A stretch of DNA of 64,000 nucleotides. Source: Lachnospiraceae bacterium. Lineage in GTDB: Bacteria > Bacillota > Clostridia > Lachnospirales > Lachnospiraceae. Position 1 is the stretch's first letter. Each line of letters starts with the position of its first letter. Where the stretch lies: assembly GCA_022510565.1 (NCBI GenBank), contig JAFLTE010000001.1:1-64000 (forward strand), given 5' to 3'. A program made the position numbers and the translations under genes. This document shows positions 38,325 through 46,276 of the stretch, piece after piece. A model generated the notes under the pieces. The model was given only the letters and a program-made list of their open reading frames with translations. It was not told the origin of the DNA and made no database searches.

Positions 38325-39485
38325 CTATTCCGTCAACCGTGCATAAACTCTCTCATGTTCCATCAACTGATCTGCACCCGCTTTTCTACTCCATGCAATA
38401 TCTTTTCTTATAACTTGTGCCGGCACCCCCGCAGCAATGCAGTTATTTGGAATCTTGCTTTTTACCAAGCTTCCGGCACCTATGATACTTCCATCACGAA
38501 TCTCTGTGTTATAAAGAATAATAGCGTTTGAACCAATCCATACATGATCTCCGATCACAATCTTTCTGTTTTTACTGATTGCTTCAGTAGAACTTATATT
38601 CATTCCGGTGCGGACATCAAATACGGAATGTCCGTCACTGCTCCAAAAACAAACAGCATGGGAACACATGACATCATCTCCAATGATAATCTGTGTATAT
38701 AGGAGTACATGAACCGAATATCCGGATTCAATGGAGAAAGCTCGGCCTATAATAATTTGAGCATGTTCCCTTACCGCTATTGTTCCCTCTTGATATCGTC
38801 CGCCGTCGCCCAATTTAACGTATGATTGCGGTTTAGCTAAACAGTAATTATTATAGATACCACACTTTTTTCCAATCTCAATATGTGCTCCATCTGCATT
38901 CCACACACAATTGCTAATTATGCATCCATCCCCAACCTCAATTTGTGTACCGTCTATATTCCACACGCTATCTTCTATCGTACAACTATCTCCAATTTCA
39001 ATCTCCGCATCACTATGTATGTAAAAACTACTGTTATGCAAGTTAACATTTTCTCCGATTCTCACAACAGAATTGAATCCCGAAAATACAAATTTCAATT
39101 TGTTATACGACCCTATGATTTTATTCCTGTGTGAGTCCTCATAATAATCATCTGTCGTCTTGACGATGCAATCACAGAAATAGTAATAGTCCTGATCCTT
39201 CTTATACCCCCCCCCATCAAGTTCATCCTTTAATGACTTATAATATGCAACCGGAACTACCACATAGTATTCATCTGACTTTCCCTGTAAGCATCCTGTG
39301 GGAAATACCTGCCTGTTATCAATTTTTGAAGGATCCTTATCTACATAAAACGCCGTATCTATTCCATATATATCTTTCAATCTATCCGTTATTTTCTCAG
39401 ATACACTATACTTTCCCCACAGAACGATTTGTCTGTTGCCATAATTGCGGTAAGTATTTTCAACAATATCTTCTATCCAGTCCAC
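38325..39485 (-). CDS. Hexapeptide-repeat acyltransferase with N-terminal Rossmann-like module; contains a G9 tract
   Basis: 386 residues from a GTG at 39485, seven bases after GGAGG; an ATG at 39575 would lie in the boundary repeat and is rejected. Residues ~18-120: degenerate Rossmann-like module (QIVLWGKYSVSEKIT, AFYVDKDPSKID). Residues ~145-375: left-handed beta-helix repeats (VRIGENVNL, IEIGDSCTI, IEVGDGCII, IEIGKKCGI, IIIGDDVMC) ending IVIGDHVWIGSNAIIL and IIGAGSLVKSKIPNNCIAAGVP, as in O-acetyltransferases. Probably acetylates the glycan. Nine consecutive G bases (39207-39215) encode Gly-Gly-Gly near residue 90, so slippage would remove the catalytic domain. Confidence 0.85.
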   Translation of the reverse strand: MDWIEDIVENTYRNYGNRQIVLWGKYSVSEKITDRLKDIYGIDTAFYVDKDPSKIDNRQVFPTGCLQGKSDEYYVVVPVAYYKSLKDELDGGGYKKDQDYYYFCDCIVKTTDDYYEDSHRNKIIGSYNKLKFVFSGFNSVVRIGENVNLHNSSFYIHSDAEIEIGDSCTIEDSVWNIDGTQIEVGDGCIISNCVWNADGAHIEIGKKCGIYNNYCLAKPQSYVKLGDGGRYQEGTIAVREHAQIIIGRAFSIESGYSVHVLLYTQIIIGDDVMCSHAVCFWSSDGHSVFDVRTGMNISSTEAISKNRKIVIGDHVWIGSNAIILYNTEIRDGSIIGAGSLVKSKIPNNCIAAGVPAQVIRKDIAWSRKAGADQLMEHERVYARLTE

Positions 39486-39539
39486 GACGTTACCTCCGAA
39501 AATTTTTAACAATTTTAGGTGTATTATGTCCTTTCGATT

Positions 39540-39636
39540 AATCATAACATACATTAGAAAAACCTGCCACTGCATAAAATCGCAATGACAGGCTATATTT
39601 TCCTATTTCCGCTTCCATGCAACTTCTACAACATCC
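39540..39636 (-). repeat. Boundary repeat copy 2
   Basis: 97 bases matching copy 1 in length and order: palindrome at 39563-39592 (CCTGCCACTGCAT paired with CGCAATGACAGG), T-rich run and TATGAT on the acyltransferase side, and a DVVEVAWKRK-stop reading on the other. Its upper end overlaps the last codons of the GDPD-like gene, whose own frame stops inside the repeat at 39626. Confidence 0.7.
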
Positions 39637-40828
39637 CTATCCTATCAATCTCCAATATCTTTTCATAGGTTAGATAATTTGTAAAAATACCCTTTACTCC
39701 TATTTTCTTTAAGTATTGATAATCTTTAATAGAATCTGTACTATAGCAGAAAATCTTTATATTTTTGTCCGTTAATATATGCAAAAATTTGGATATTCCA
39801 CTTTCCTTATTCCATAAAAGCACATTAGCCCCAATAAGCACAACCTTAATATTATACTTATGGCACAATATTGCTGTGTTCATTAAAATACGGCTATCCG
39901 GATTTCGGTACGATGTCAAAGCCATTTCGTATCCATATGCATAGGCAATTTTAATTGTTGGTTCATCGTAAACTTCCGGAATAATCTGACTTTTCAGTCT
40001 TGTCTTCTCATCCTCATTTAGCGTTATCTGATTAATTACCTGTTCTATATATGTTATATACTTCTCATACTCTTCATAATCTGTCCACTTAATATCCAAT
40101 AACAGACTCACTTCCGGGTGTTCGCTGATCCGTCGTATAGCCTCAGCCAGACTCAAGAGGGTATATCCCTCTTCCATCGATTCGTATATATTCATATACT
40201 TATGAGCCAACACAGGTTCTCCTGTCATAAGGCCACACACATCACATTCAATCAGCTTAAAATTTTGTTCAAAGGAATATTCCAATGCCTCTTTAGAGTT
40301 TGTATACATGAACCTTCTGCCATTTATTACTCCGCCACAAGCATGAGAAATCAAATCACTTTTCTGATACCATTCTTTACCATTCTCAGGCAGTGGTGGA
40401 ATATCCCGATATGCCCGATATAATTTCTCATATCGCATCATAATTTCCATCAATGGTTTAGGTTCAAAATAGATTAATTCTACTAACTGTTTGTTCGCAT
40501 CTGTAATATCCCCAAGGCAATACTCCGGAAGCTGCGGGGTCACAAACGGATGTATTTTCTTTTCCGGACATCCGGACTCTACCAATTTCTGTTTAATCTT
40601 CTCAAACGCTGACAAAGCGCCTATAACAACATGATCCACATCATCTGCAGAAAACCGGTCAGGAGAAACCACCGGAACACCCATATACATTGAGCCTTGT
40701 ACTTCAGGATTGCTATCTATAAACAAAGTGATTCTGGCTCTCCTCGGATCAATCTCTTTTCTGATTACGTTTAATATGGTTTCATTAATTCCCCAAAAGG
40801 CAAGTTTCAACACCTCTGTGAATGCCAT
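39626..40828 (-). CDS. Rossmann-like module fused to a GDPD-like (glycerophosphodiester phosphodiesterase) domain
   Basis: 400 residues. Module at ~8-105: LKLAFWGINETILNVI (glycine loop degenerate), TLFIDSNPEVQG. The second part is GDPD-like: LISHACGGVINGRRF, TNSKEALEYSFEQNFKLIECDV, GEPVLAHKYM and a C-terminal KKIGVKGIFTNYLTYEKIL. The usual HRG start of GDPD is HACGG here, so the catalytic Arg seems absent, while E-x-D and the second His remain. GDPD enzymes hydrolyse glycerophosphodiesters; in this locus it might trim or remodel a glycerol-phosphate chain, or be a binding relic. The start has GGAGG. Confidence 0.78.
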   Translation of the reverse strand: MAFTEVLKLAFWGINETILNVIRKEIDPRRARITLFIDSNPEVQGSMYMGVPVVSPDRFSADDVDHVVIGALSAFEKIKQKLVESGCPEKKIHPFVTPQLPEYCLGDITDANKQLVELIYFEPKPLMEIMMRYEKLYRAYRDIPPLPENGKEWYQKSDLISHACGGVINGRRFMYTNSKEALEYSFEQNFKLIECDVCGLMTGEPVLAHKYMNIYESMEEGYTLLSLAEAIRRISEHPEVSLLLDIKWTDYEEYEKYITYIEQVINQITLNEDEKTRLKSQIIPEVYDEPTIKIAYAYGYEMALTSYRNPDSRILMNTAILCHKYNIKVVLIGANVLLWNKESGISKFLHILTDKNIKIFCYSTDSIKDYQYLKKIGVKGIFTNYLTYEKILEIDRIGML

Positions 40829-40833
40829 TCTAT

Positions 40834-41112
40834 TTAACCTCCAACATCTAATTCTCTTAAATATCTTTCCGGCTCATTCAAAAATACACCTGTAATACCC
40901 AACTTTTCCAACTTATTTAAGTCCGGTTTTGTACCGGCTGTTTTTGCGGATATTACGGATTCAGTGCATTAGCACTACAGCCTCCTTTTAACTGAAAAAG
41001 ACAGTCTGATACTCTGGAATCCAAAATATCAATCTCTGCCTCAACATTCATACTCCGAATTTTTTCTAACGCCAATGCGCTAAAGGATGAGTATACACCA
41101 TGCTCCGCCACC
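40834..41112 (-). pseudogene. Remnant of a second GDPD-like gene
   Basis: Minus-strand readings in more than one frame give GDPD-like C-terminal fragments: AEHGVYSSFSALALEKIRSM, then after a stop and frame change KPDLNKLEKLGITGVFLNEP and RYLRELDVGG-stop. The last part parallels LKKIGVKGIFTNYLTYEKIL of the intact gene just downstream, so this is the broken end of a tandem copy. Its stop lies between GGAGG and the ATG of the intact gene. With the terminator below, this accounts for the gap 40829-41206. Confidence 0.65.
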
Positions 41113-41157
41113 CACCAATACTAATATAAATTTTGCTATAAAATATGTACAATATAA

Positions 41158-41184
41158 GAGGGAGGCGTTTCAAACGCCTCTCCC
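41158..41184 (-). terminator. Hairpin after the CBM_X2-repeat secreted protein gene
   Basis: Perfect arms GAGGCGTTT (41162-41170) and AAACGCCTC (41172-41180), extended by partly paired G/C bases, just after the stop of the gene ending at 41207. The following minus-strand bases are CCTCTTATATTG, so the T-run is weak. Likely terminator. Confidence 0.6.
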
Positions 41185-41206
41185 CTATAAAATGCCAACT
41201 ATATAT

Positions 41207-42520
41207 TTATTTGTGCAACGTAATCGTTACTGTAGTTTGTGCGGCATCATCAAAAGTAATCACATAATCACGAGAATCAACAGTAAGAGTAGCAAGATAC
41301 GATGCTTTAATTGTCAGCACACCATTTGCTAAAGTATAATTTGTAGCCTCCACTTCTTTCATCGTGCCAGATTTATCAAAGGCAATCTTGCTGATGCCCG
41401 TTGCTGCCAAATCACCGGCACCAAGATCAACCGGAATCACTACATCCTCTCCGCTAGTGATAGTATAAGTAGTCGTCGCAATACTCGGAGCTGCCGCTTT
41501 CCGCAGTGTGAATTTCACTTTTGTTTTTGCAGCATCATTAAAAGTAATCGTATATTCACGAGAATCAACAGTCAGAGTATCAATATACGATGCTTTAATT
41601 GTCAGCATACCATTTGCTAAAGTATAATTTGTAGCAGCCACTTCTTTCGTCTCTGCACCTTTAACAAAAGTAATCTTGCTGATACCCGTTGCTGCCAGAT
41701 CACCGGCACCAAGATCAACCGGAATCTTCACATCTTTTCCTGCAGCCATAGTATAATAAGGTTCTGCAATGCTCGGAGCTTCCTGTGCTAACGGATCTGT
41801 AATCTTCCATATCAAAGCAATCTCAGGTGTTGCCTCAGCCTGTTCATCGGTCCAAACTCCGCCACATGCACCTGTCAAGTAGAAGTCATATGTCGCCCAA
41901 TCAGACAACTGATCTGCGGCTTTCTGCGCATATTCATACTTACCTTTCTCGGTATTGTACTGAATCTCGAAGTTAGTGGGTGTACCCGCAATTGTTCCTG
42001 AGAGCAAACCGCCTTCTTCTGCACTAACTGCCTCTGTATCCGAATCATGTACAATTGCCAGATAAAGAGTAGGGTTCTGCTCTTCGGGAGCGATTGTATC
42101 CGACTCCGCCATAGTAATGCCGTCAATACCTGTAACAGTTGCGCTTACCTCGATATTAACGTCATAAGAACTCATGTTCTTAGCTGTTACTTTGTCGCTG
42201 TCCTTACCAAACTCCTTTTCGGCACCTGTTCTGGTGAAGAACAAGGTAGCGCCGGCTTCAAAGTCAGCAGCTGACTTTCCTGTTAAACGTGCGTAACCGG
42301 TTTCCTCCAGAAGTCCATTAGGGTCAACGAAGAAGTTAAATACATTTGCTGCATTAGTGGGTATGCTTGCAGAAAACACGGATGTCTCATCCACGTATCC
42401 TTCGTATGAACCGCTACCGGTATCTCCTCCTGTGGGTCCGGCTGCCGAAACCGTAAGGCTGCTGCCTAACAGCATGGTTGCTGCCATGGTTACGGCTGTG
42501 ATTTTTTTGAAGTTTTTCAT
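41207..42520 (-). CDS. Secreted protein with two CBM_X2-like repeats
   Basis: 437 residues. Signal peptide MKNFKKITAVTMAATMLLGS with cleavage near SAA. Residues ~35-245: the beta-rich domain shared with the protein at 11775-12815. Residues ~247-437: two tandem ~95-residue repeats, each with IPVDLGAGDLAATGISKI, then NYTLANG-x-LTIKASY, TLTVDSR-x-Y and a final beta strand. The NYTL-LTIKASYL-TLTV pattern fits CBM_X2 (carbohydrate-binding module X2) modules. No sortase signal or membrane anchor. Strong AAGGAGGAAAAGG site, so high expression is likely. It could bind cell-wall or exopolysaccharide glycan, perhaps the product of this locus; inference. Confidence 0.82.
   Translation of the reverse strand: MKNFKKITAVTMAATMLLGSSLTVSAAGPTGGDTGSGSYEGYVDETSVFSASIPTNAANVFNFFVDPNGLLEETGYARLTGKSAADFEAGATLFFTRTGAEKEFGKDSDKVTAKNMSSYDVNIEVSATVTGIDGITMAESDTIAPEEQNPTLYLAIVHDSDTEAVSAEEGGLLSGTIAGTPTNFEIQYNTEKGKYEYAQKAADQLSDWATYDFYLTGACGGVWTDEQAEATPEIALIWKITDPLAQEAPSIAEPYYTMAAGKDVKIPVDLGAGDLAATGISKITFVKGAETKEVAATNYTLANGMLTIKASYIDTLTVDSREYTITFNDAAKTKVKFTLRKAAAPSIATTTYTITSGEDVVIPVDLGAGDLAATGISKIAFDKSGTMKEVEATNYTLANGVLTIKASYLATLTVDSRDYVITFDDAAQTTVTITLHK
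41210..41779 (-). repeat. Tandem ~285-bp coding repeat (CBM_X2-like modules)
   Basis: Two adjacent units (about 41495-41779 and 41210-41494) encode the two modules of the secreted protein. They share long identical stretches at DNA level, for example the codons for GAGDLAATGISKI and TNYLANG-type segments, which indicates recent duplication or gene conversion. Confidence 0.75.
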
Positions 42521-42600
42521 TTCCTTTTCCTCCTTGGTTATAATATTTTATATAATGCAACTCATCCTTGCGTTACATACTGCTCAGATGAATGGGCAGT

Positions 42601-43164
42601 CTAATTTTCCACCTTTATCATCAGCCACATATTCACTGTGGTGAGTGTATTTTGATCCTCATCCAACAGATGATAAATCATGGTGCATTCATAACTCCCT
42701 GCATCCAGATCCACATCCAGCACGATGTCGTCCAGATCCATTCCCAACGGTATCACCGGGGACTGATAAATAACTTCCTGTGTATCGTTCCTGATTACAT
42801 CGAAGTAAACCGGCGTCTCGTTATTCTCCGAATTGGCTACATAGGCATTTCTTGATGCCGTCTCTCCGTCTTCAAACTCCCATGTGGAATTCATGGTAAC
42901 CTGATAGCTCATCGGTATCCCTTCCGTCTCAGACTGATTAAGAATCTCATCCGCCATTTCACCAATATTATCTTCGGTTAATAATACAGGCCTTTTTTCT
43001 TCGGTTCCTTCTGCGGTTACATTTTCATCTGATTTGGAAGAATTCATCATGACAACAATAATACCAATCAATACTGCAATGATCACCGCTGCTACGATGC
43101 AGACAATAAGAAGACTTTTGTTTGTCCCTTTTGCTTTATCTTGACTATTTGAATTATCAGACAT
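42601..43164 (-). CDS. Single-span membrane-anchored extracellular protein
   Basis: 187 residues from the ATG at 43164, which has a GGAGG site; the frame is open further upstream but that part looks untranslated. Short cytoplasmic start (MSDNSNSQDKAKGTNKS), one span at ~17-40 (LLIVCIVAAVIIAVLIGIIV), then an acidic outer domain with VTMNSTWEFEDGETAS, PVYFDVIRNDT and SYECTMIYHLLDED, likely beta-rich. It lies upstream of the CBM_X2 secreted protein gene in the same direction, about 80 bases away, so the two may be co-expressed. No named family recognised. Confidence 0.72.
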   Translation of the reverse strand: MSDNSNSQDKAKGTNKSLLIVCIVAAVIIAVLIGIIVVMMNSSKSDENVTAEGTEEKRPVLLTEDNIGEMADEILNQSETEGIPMSYQVTMNSTWEFEDGETASRNAYVANSENNETPVYFDVIRNDTQEVIYQSPVIPLGMDLDDIVLDVDLDAGSYECTMIYHLLDEDQNTLTTVNMWLMIKVEN

Positions 43165-43344
43165 GATAATACCTCCATGTATTCTTCTCGCAATTCTTAC
43201 GTATATTGTATTAGCATTATAGAACACCATCGCCGTAATAGGCATCACTCAAAGCAATTGCACTGTTTCAATCCGCCGTGTCGTTATAGGCGCTCAGTTC
43301 GTTAGATGTATATCTAACATACCACTTTCAATCTTATCTTATCA

Positions 43345-43451
43345 CAAATATAAAAAAACTGCAACAACAAATGTTGCAATGGCAGATTTTAATTCTCATG
43401 TATTACATTCAGATCTCTGCCTCCATGCGTTCTCTACAAACATCCGTGTTT
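43345..43451 (-). repeat. Boundary repeat copy 3 (diverged)
   Basis: Retains the arm TTGCAATGGCAG and the following ATCTCTGCCTCCATGCGTTCTCTACAAACATCC-type segment seen in copies 1 and 2 (described here by position 43411-43447), but the left arm is altered to CTGCAACAACAAATG. As with copy 1, a decayed REMGI-stop gene end lies a little further along. Confidence 0.5.
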
Positions 43452-43657
43452 GCTACTGTAATATATATCGGGCAGTTCCCAAATTTATTTAGAATTTTTT
43501 TACTATTTTTTGTAGTATTTAAGCGAAATTTCCTTATAAAATAAACGCAATATATAGTTTGTTTGTCTGTATCCAATACTGCATATTGCGTTTCTTTGGT
43601 TTTCTTATAAAGTGCCGTTCGGTTGTTTCGAAATATCGATTCATATGATACCAAACC

Positions 43658-43844
43658 TTATATCCCCATCTCCCGGAACAGCATCTCTTGATATGCTATA
43701 TCGCCGGCTGCCATGTTTGGGAGAACCACTTTCGCCATGGACAGGGGATATGACGATAGCTTCTTTACCATAATAAGTGGGTTCCCGCCACACAGTTACG
43801 AAATCGGCGCAACAATCCAAGAATTCCATATTTTTCGAATCCAA
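43658..43844 (-). pseudogene. Broken gene end (…LFREMGI-stop)
   Basis: One frame reads EFLDCCADFVTVWREPTYYG and AIVISPVHGESG; another then reads KVVLPNMAAGDIAYQEMLF and REMGI-stop at 43658. The two pieces look like one protein C-terminus split by a frameshift. The ending matches LLREMGI-stop at 38117. The family could not be identified. Confidence 0.45.
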
Positions 43845-43877
43845 ACAAAATTTTTTGTTTAATCACAACTACTCTTT

Positions 43878-44813
43878 CTAATTTTCTGGTTTCTCAACCA
43901 AAGTTAAACAATCTAATTCTTTGCTTCCACCCCAGTCAAATACTTCTTGTTTCACTACTCTCATTCCTGCCCTGTTTACAAGATGAGCGAACAAGTCCCT
44001 GCTCATATAATTTCTGCCACGTGTAGCTGAAGAAAATGTAATTTTATAATCCTCAGTATTGTTAGAATGATGGAACAACGCTTTACCCCCCCCCACTAAA
44101 ATACGCTCCGTCTCTTTTAGGTAATTAAATATGTCCAACATCTCAAAATGTACCATCGCATCATATGTAAACAGGCTTGTATATACTCCCGATTGTAAAT
44201 CCTGCAGATCATATCCATTATTCTTATAATAAACTATATTCTTTTCATCTCTAAACCGCTCTTTGCAATACTCAATATTCTTATCTAATATATCTACTAG
44301 CGTAATCCTACCTGATTTTTCAATATAACGCGGTACATGCCGCCCTCTTCCGCAGGCCAGTTCAACTACATTATCCAAATCCAGTTTGCAGAACATTCCA
44401 TAAAAGACACTATCTTTATTCCAAAAAATTGACAAACTGCTTTCTTTTTCTGCCCGTTCAAAATAATCATCCATTTTGTCAACATGATAGTCTGCTATGT
44501 AGGCTCTGTTATCAGCAACGATATCCCCTGTATTTTTTATGAGTTTCTCAACAGATGTCATTGCAACATTATTTTTTGACAACCACTCAGCAATCTCAGC
44601 ACTATCACTATAAGTTGCAATTGTCACAATTACGCAAACATCTTCTCCTAACAGTTCTGCTTCAGAAACTATAGGATATATTCTACCACTTTCACATTCA
44701 ACTTGCCCTTTTTTGTTACTATCATAAAACCCTTTTATAGCTATACCCTTTGAAAATAACAGGCCTTCAACTTTTTTTCCTTTTTTTCCTGCTCCATATA
44801 ATATAATATCCAT
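43878..44813 (-). CDS. SAM-dependent methyltransferase with N-terminal Rossmann-like module; contains a G9 tract
   Basis: 311 residues. The protein starts directly with the module (MDIILYGAGKKGKKVEGLLF, KGFYDSNKKGQVE), ~1-95, then a class I methyltransferase at ~125-310: VVELACGRGRHVPRYI (motif I), ITLVDILDKNIEYC, FTYDAMVHFE and ERILVGGGKALFHHSN. Probably methylates a sugar or phosphosugar of the glycan. Nine consecutive G bases on the coding strand (44086-44094) encode Val-Gly-Gly-Gly near residue 240; slippage would destroy the last quarter of the enzyme. The frame is intact here. Confidence 0.85.
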   Translation of the reverse strand: MDIILYGAGKKGKKVEGLLFSKGIAIKGFYDSNKKGQVECESGRIYPIVSEAELLGEDVCVIVTIATYSDSAEIAEWLSKNNVAMTSVEKLIKNTGDIVADNRAYIADYHVDKMDDYFERAEKESSLSIFWNKDSVFYGMFCKLDLDNVVELACGRGRHVPRYIEKSGRITLVDILDKNIEYCKERFRDEKNIVYYKNNGYDLQDLQSGVYTSLFTYDAMVHFEMLDIFNYLKETERILVGGGKALFHHSNNTEDYKITFSSATRGRNYMSRDLFAHLVNRAGMRVVKQEVFDWGGSKELDCLTLVEKPEN

Positions 44814-44932
44814 TTCTTTCCTCCATACAGTACATGACCTAGTGACGTTCTAATCTTATTTTTTGCTAATTCTATTTGCACATTGTTTATGCGCTAAATT
44901 CTCGTTTGCGGAAACTCAAGAAATTTCTGCAA

Positions 44933-46264
44933 TTATCTGTTTTCCCGCAAAAACCTCTCCATCACATCGGCAAAAGCCACCGATTCGCTCCGTGTCAGCT
45001 TAAATTCGCTCTTGCTGCTTCCGTTGATCATGGACAGAAAATCACTGATTTCATAACGCAAGCCATCCCCCAGGAATCTGTCGGAGTATTTCTCAATATC
45101 ACTCGGATTCTCGTGATGCACCTCAAAGTATGTGGTCTTCCACCATGGTGCTTCCGCGATTATATATCCTTTCGTTCCGGAAATCAGCAATCTCCCTTCC
45201 GACTTCACGCCCAATCCGCAGGTCGCTGTTGCAATACCGTTCGGATACTTGAAAGATACTTTCGTAAACAGGTCAAGTCCGTTATCGCCGTTGATCGCAT
45301 CAAACCGCACCTGTGTGTATTCTTCCCCGAATATTTTGATAATCGGAAGCATACAATAACTTCCCAGTTCCGTGAAGCTGCCGCCGTATTTCAAATCGGT
45401 AAGTTCTCTGCTTTCAGGGCTTTCCAATTTCGTAAAGCACGCTTCCACGTTCCTGACATTACCGATCATACCGCTGCATGCGATTCCTAAGAGTTGTGTA
45501 AATCCGGGACAATACGCTGTCTTAATCCCCTCAAACAGAATCAGGTTTCTCTCCTTTGCGTAAGGGAATAATTCTTCCGCCTGTGCCTTCTGCAGTACCA
45601 TCGGTTTCTCACAGAGTACATGTTTGCCGTGTTCCAATGCGGATTTAATATATTCATAGTGTGTTTCATGTGGTGTCGCGATATAGACCGCATCTACCGC
45701 TTCATAGAAATCTTCTATATCTTTATAAAAATCAATCCCCCACTTTTCGGCAAACTTAACCGCGCTTTCCGTGTGCGGATTGTATACGCCCTGCGTATTA
45801 ATACCGCTGACCAATTTTGCTTCGGGAATGAACCTCTCTGCAATCCGCCCTGTTCCGATAATGCCCATCCGCTGAATCTGCTTATTTTGTGTCCGCAGCA
45901 TCGTACTGGAAATATTCTTCGTTCTGTCCAGATATACGACTTCACAGTAATCTTTCAAGTAATCAAACTGTCCGATCCAGTCCGAACCGACCGTAAAGAT
46001 ATCAATCTGATATTTCTTGATATCCCGAAATTTCTGTCCCGGCGATTCCTCGATGATGACATCATCGGCGAATCCGGTTTTCTTGACATTCTCGATTCTT
46101 GTCATCAGCGAGTCTATCACATTCAGCTTTCCTCTGGTCTGGTCGTACCCTTCCGTAGTCACCCCTACGATCAGGTAATCTCCGAGCTGTTTCGCCCTTT
46201 CCAATATTCTGTAATGGCCCTCATGGAACAAATCGAATGTCCCGTATGTAATCACCCTTGTCAT
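44933..46264 (-). CDS. TagD-type cytidylyltransferase fused to a Gfo/Idh/MocA oxidoreductase
   Basis: 443 residues. Residues ~1-130 are a TagD-like nucleotidyltransferase: VITYGTFDLFHEGHYRIL (HEGH), LIVGVTTEGYD, FTVGSDWIGQFD and KNISSTMLR. Residues ~134-443 are a Gfo/Idh/MocA oxidoreductase: MGIIGTGRIAERF (nucleotide loop), AVYIATPHETHYEYI, HVLCEKPMVL (EKP) and GGSFTELGSYCM. A cytidylyltransferase joined to a dehydrogenase recalls Bcs1 or TarI-TarJ, which reduce a sugar phosphate and activate it as a CDP-polyol, but the dehydrogenase family differs. A CDP-linked polyol or modified sugar product is inferred. Confidence 0.85.
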   Translation of the reverse strand: MTRVITYGTFDLFHEGHYRILERAKQLGDYLIVGVTTEGYDQTRGKLNVIDSLMTRIENVKKTGFADDVIIEESPGQKFRDIKKYQIDIFTVGSDWIGQFDYLKDYCEVVYLDRTKNISSTMLRTQNKQIQRMGIIGTGRIAERFIPEAKLVSGINTQGVYNPHTESAVKFAEKWGIDFYKDIEDFYEAVDAVYIATPHETHYEYIKSALEHGKHVLCEKPMVLQKAQAEELFPYAKERNLILFEGIKTAYCPGFTQLLGIACSGMIGNVRNVEACFTKLESPESRELTDLKYGGSFTELGSYCMLPIIKIFGEEYTQVRFDAINGDNGLDLFTKVSFKYPNGIATATCGLGVKSEGRLLISGTKGYIIAEAPWWKTTYFEVHHENPSDIEKYSDRFLGDGLRYEISDFLSMINGSSKSEFKLTRSESVAFADVMERFLRENR

Positions 46265-46276
46265 GATTATAGTCTC

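Larger units (their letters stand above)
43165..43877 (-). other. Gene-free stretch with degraded repeat and gene remnants
   Basis: About 700 bases without a convincing gene. It contains a diverged boundary repeat (43345-43451), an 81-codon AT-rich frame at 43409-43654 whose tail (PIYITVANTDV) parallels a decayed reading upstream of copy 1, and the broken gene end at 43658-43844. Together they look like remains of one or two glycan genes lost by decay. Confidence 0.6.

Noticed and set aside
39486..39575. Earlier ATG start for the acyltransferase gene
   Set aside because: It lies inside the boundary repeat; the GTG at 39485 has GGAGG at good spacing and starts close to the module.
43409..43654. 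81-codon minus-strand frame
   Set aside because: No ribosome site, AT-rich, overlaps a degraded repeat; its tail matches a decayed reading at 38 kb. Treated as a relic.
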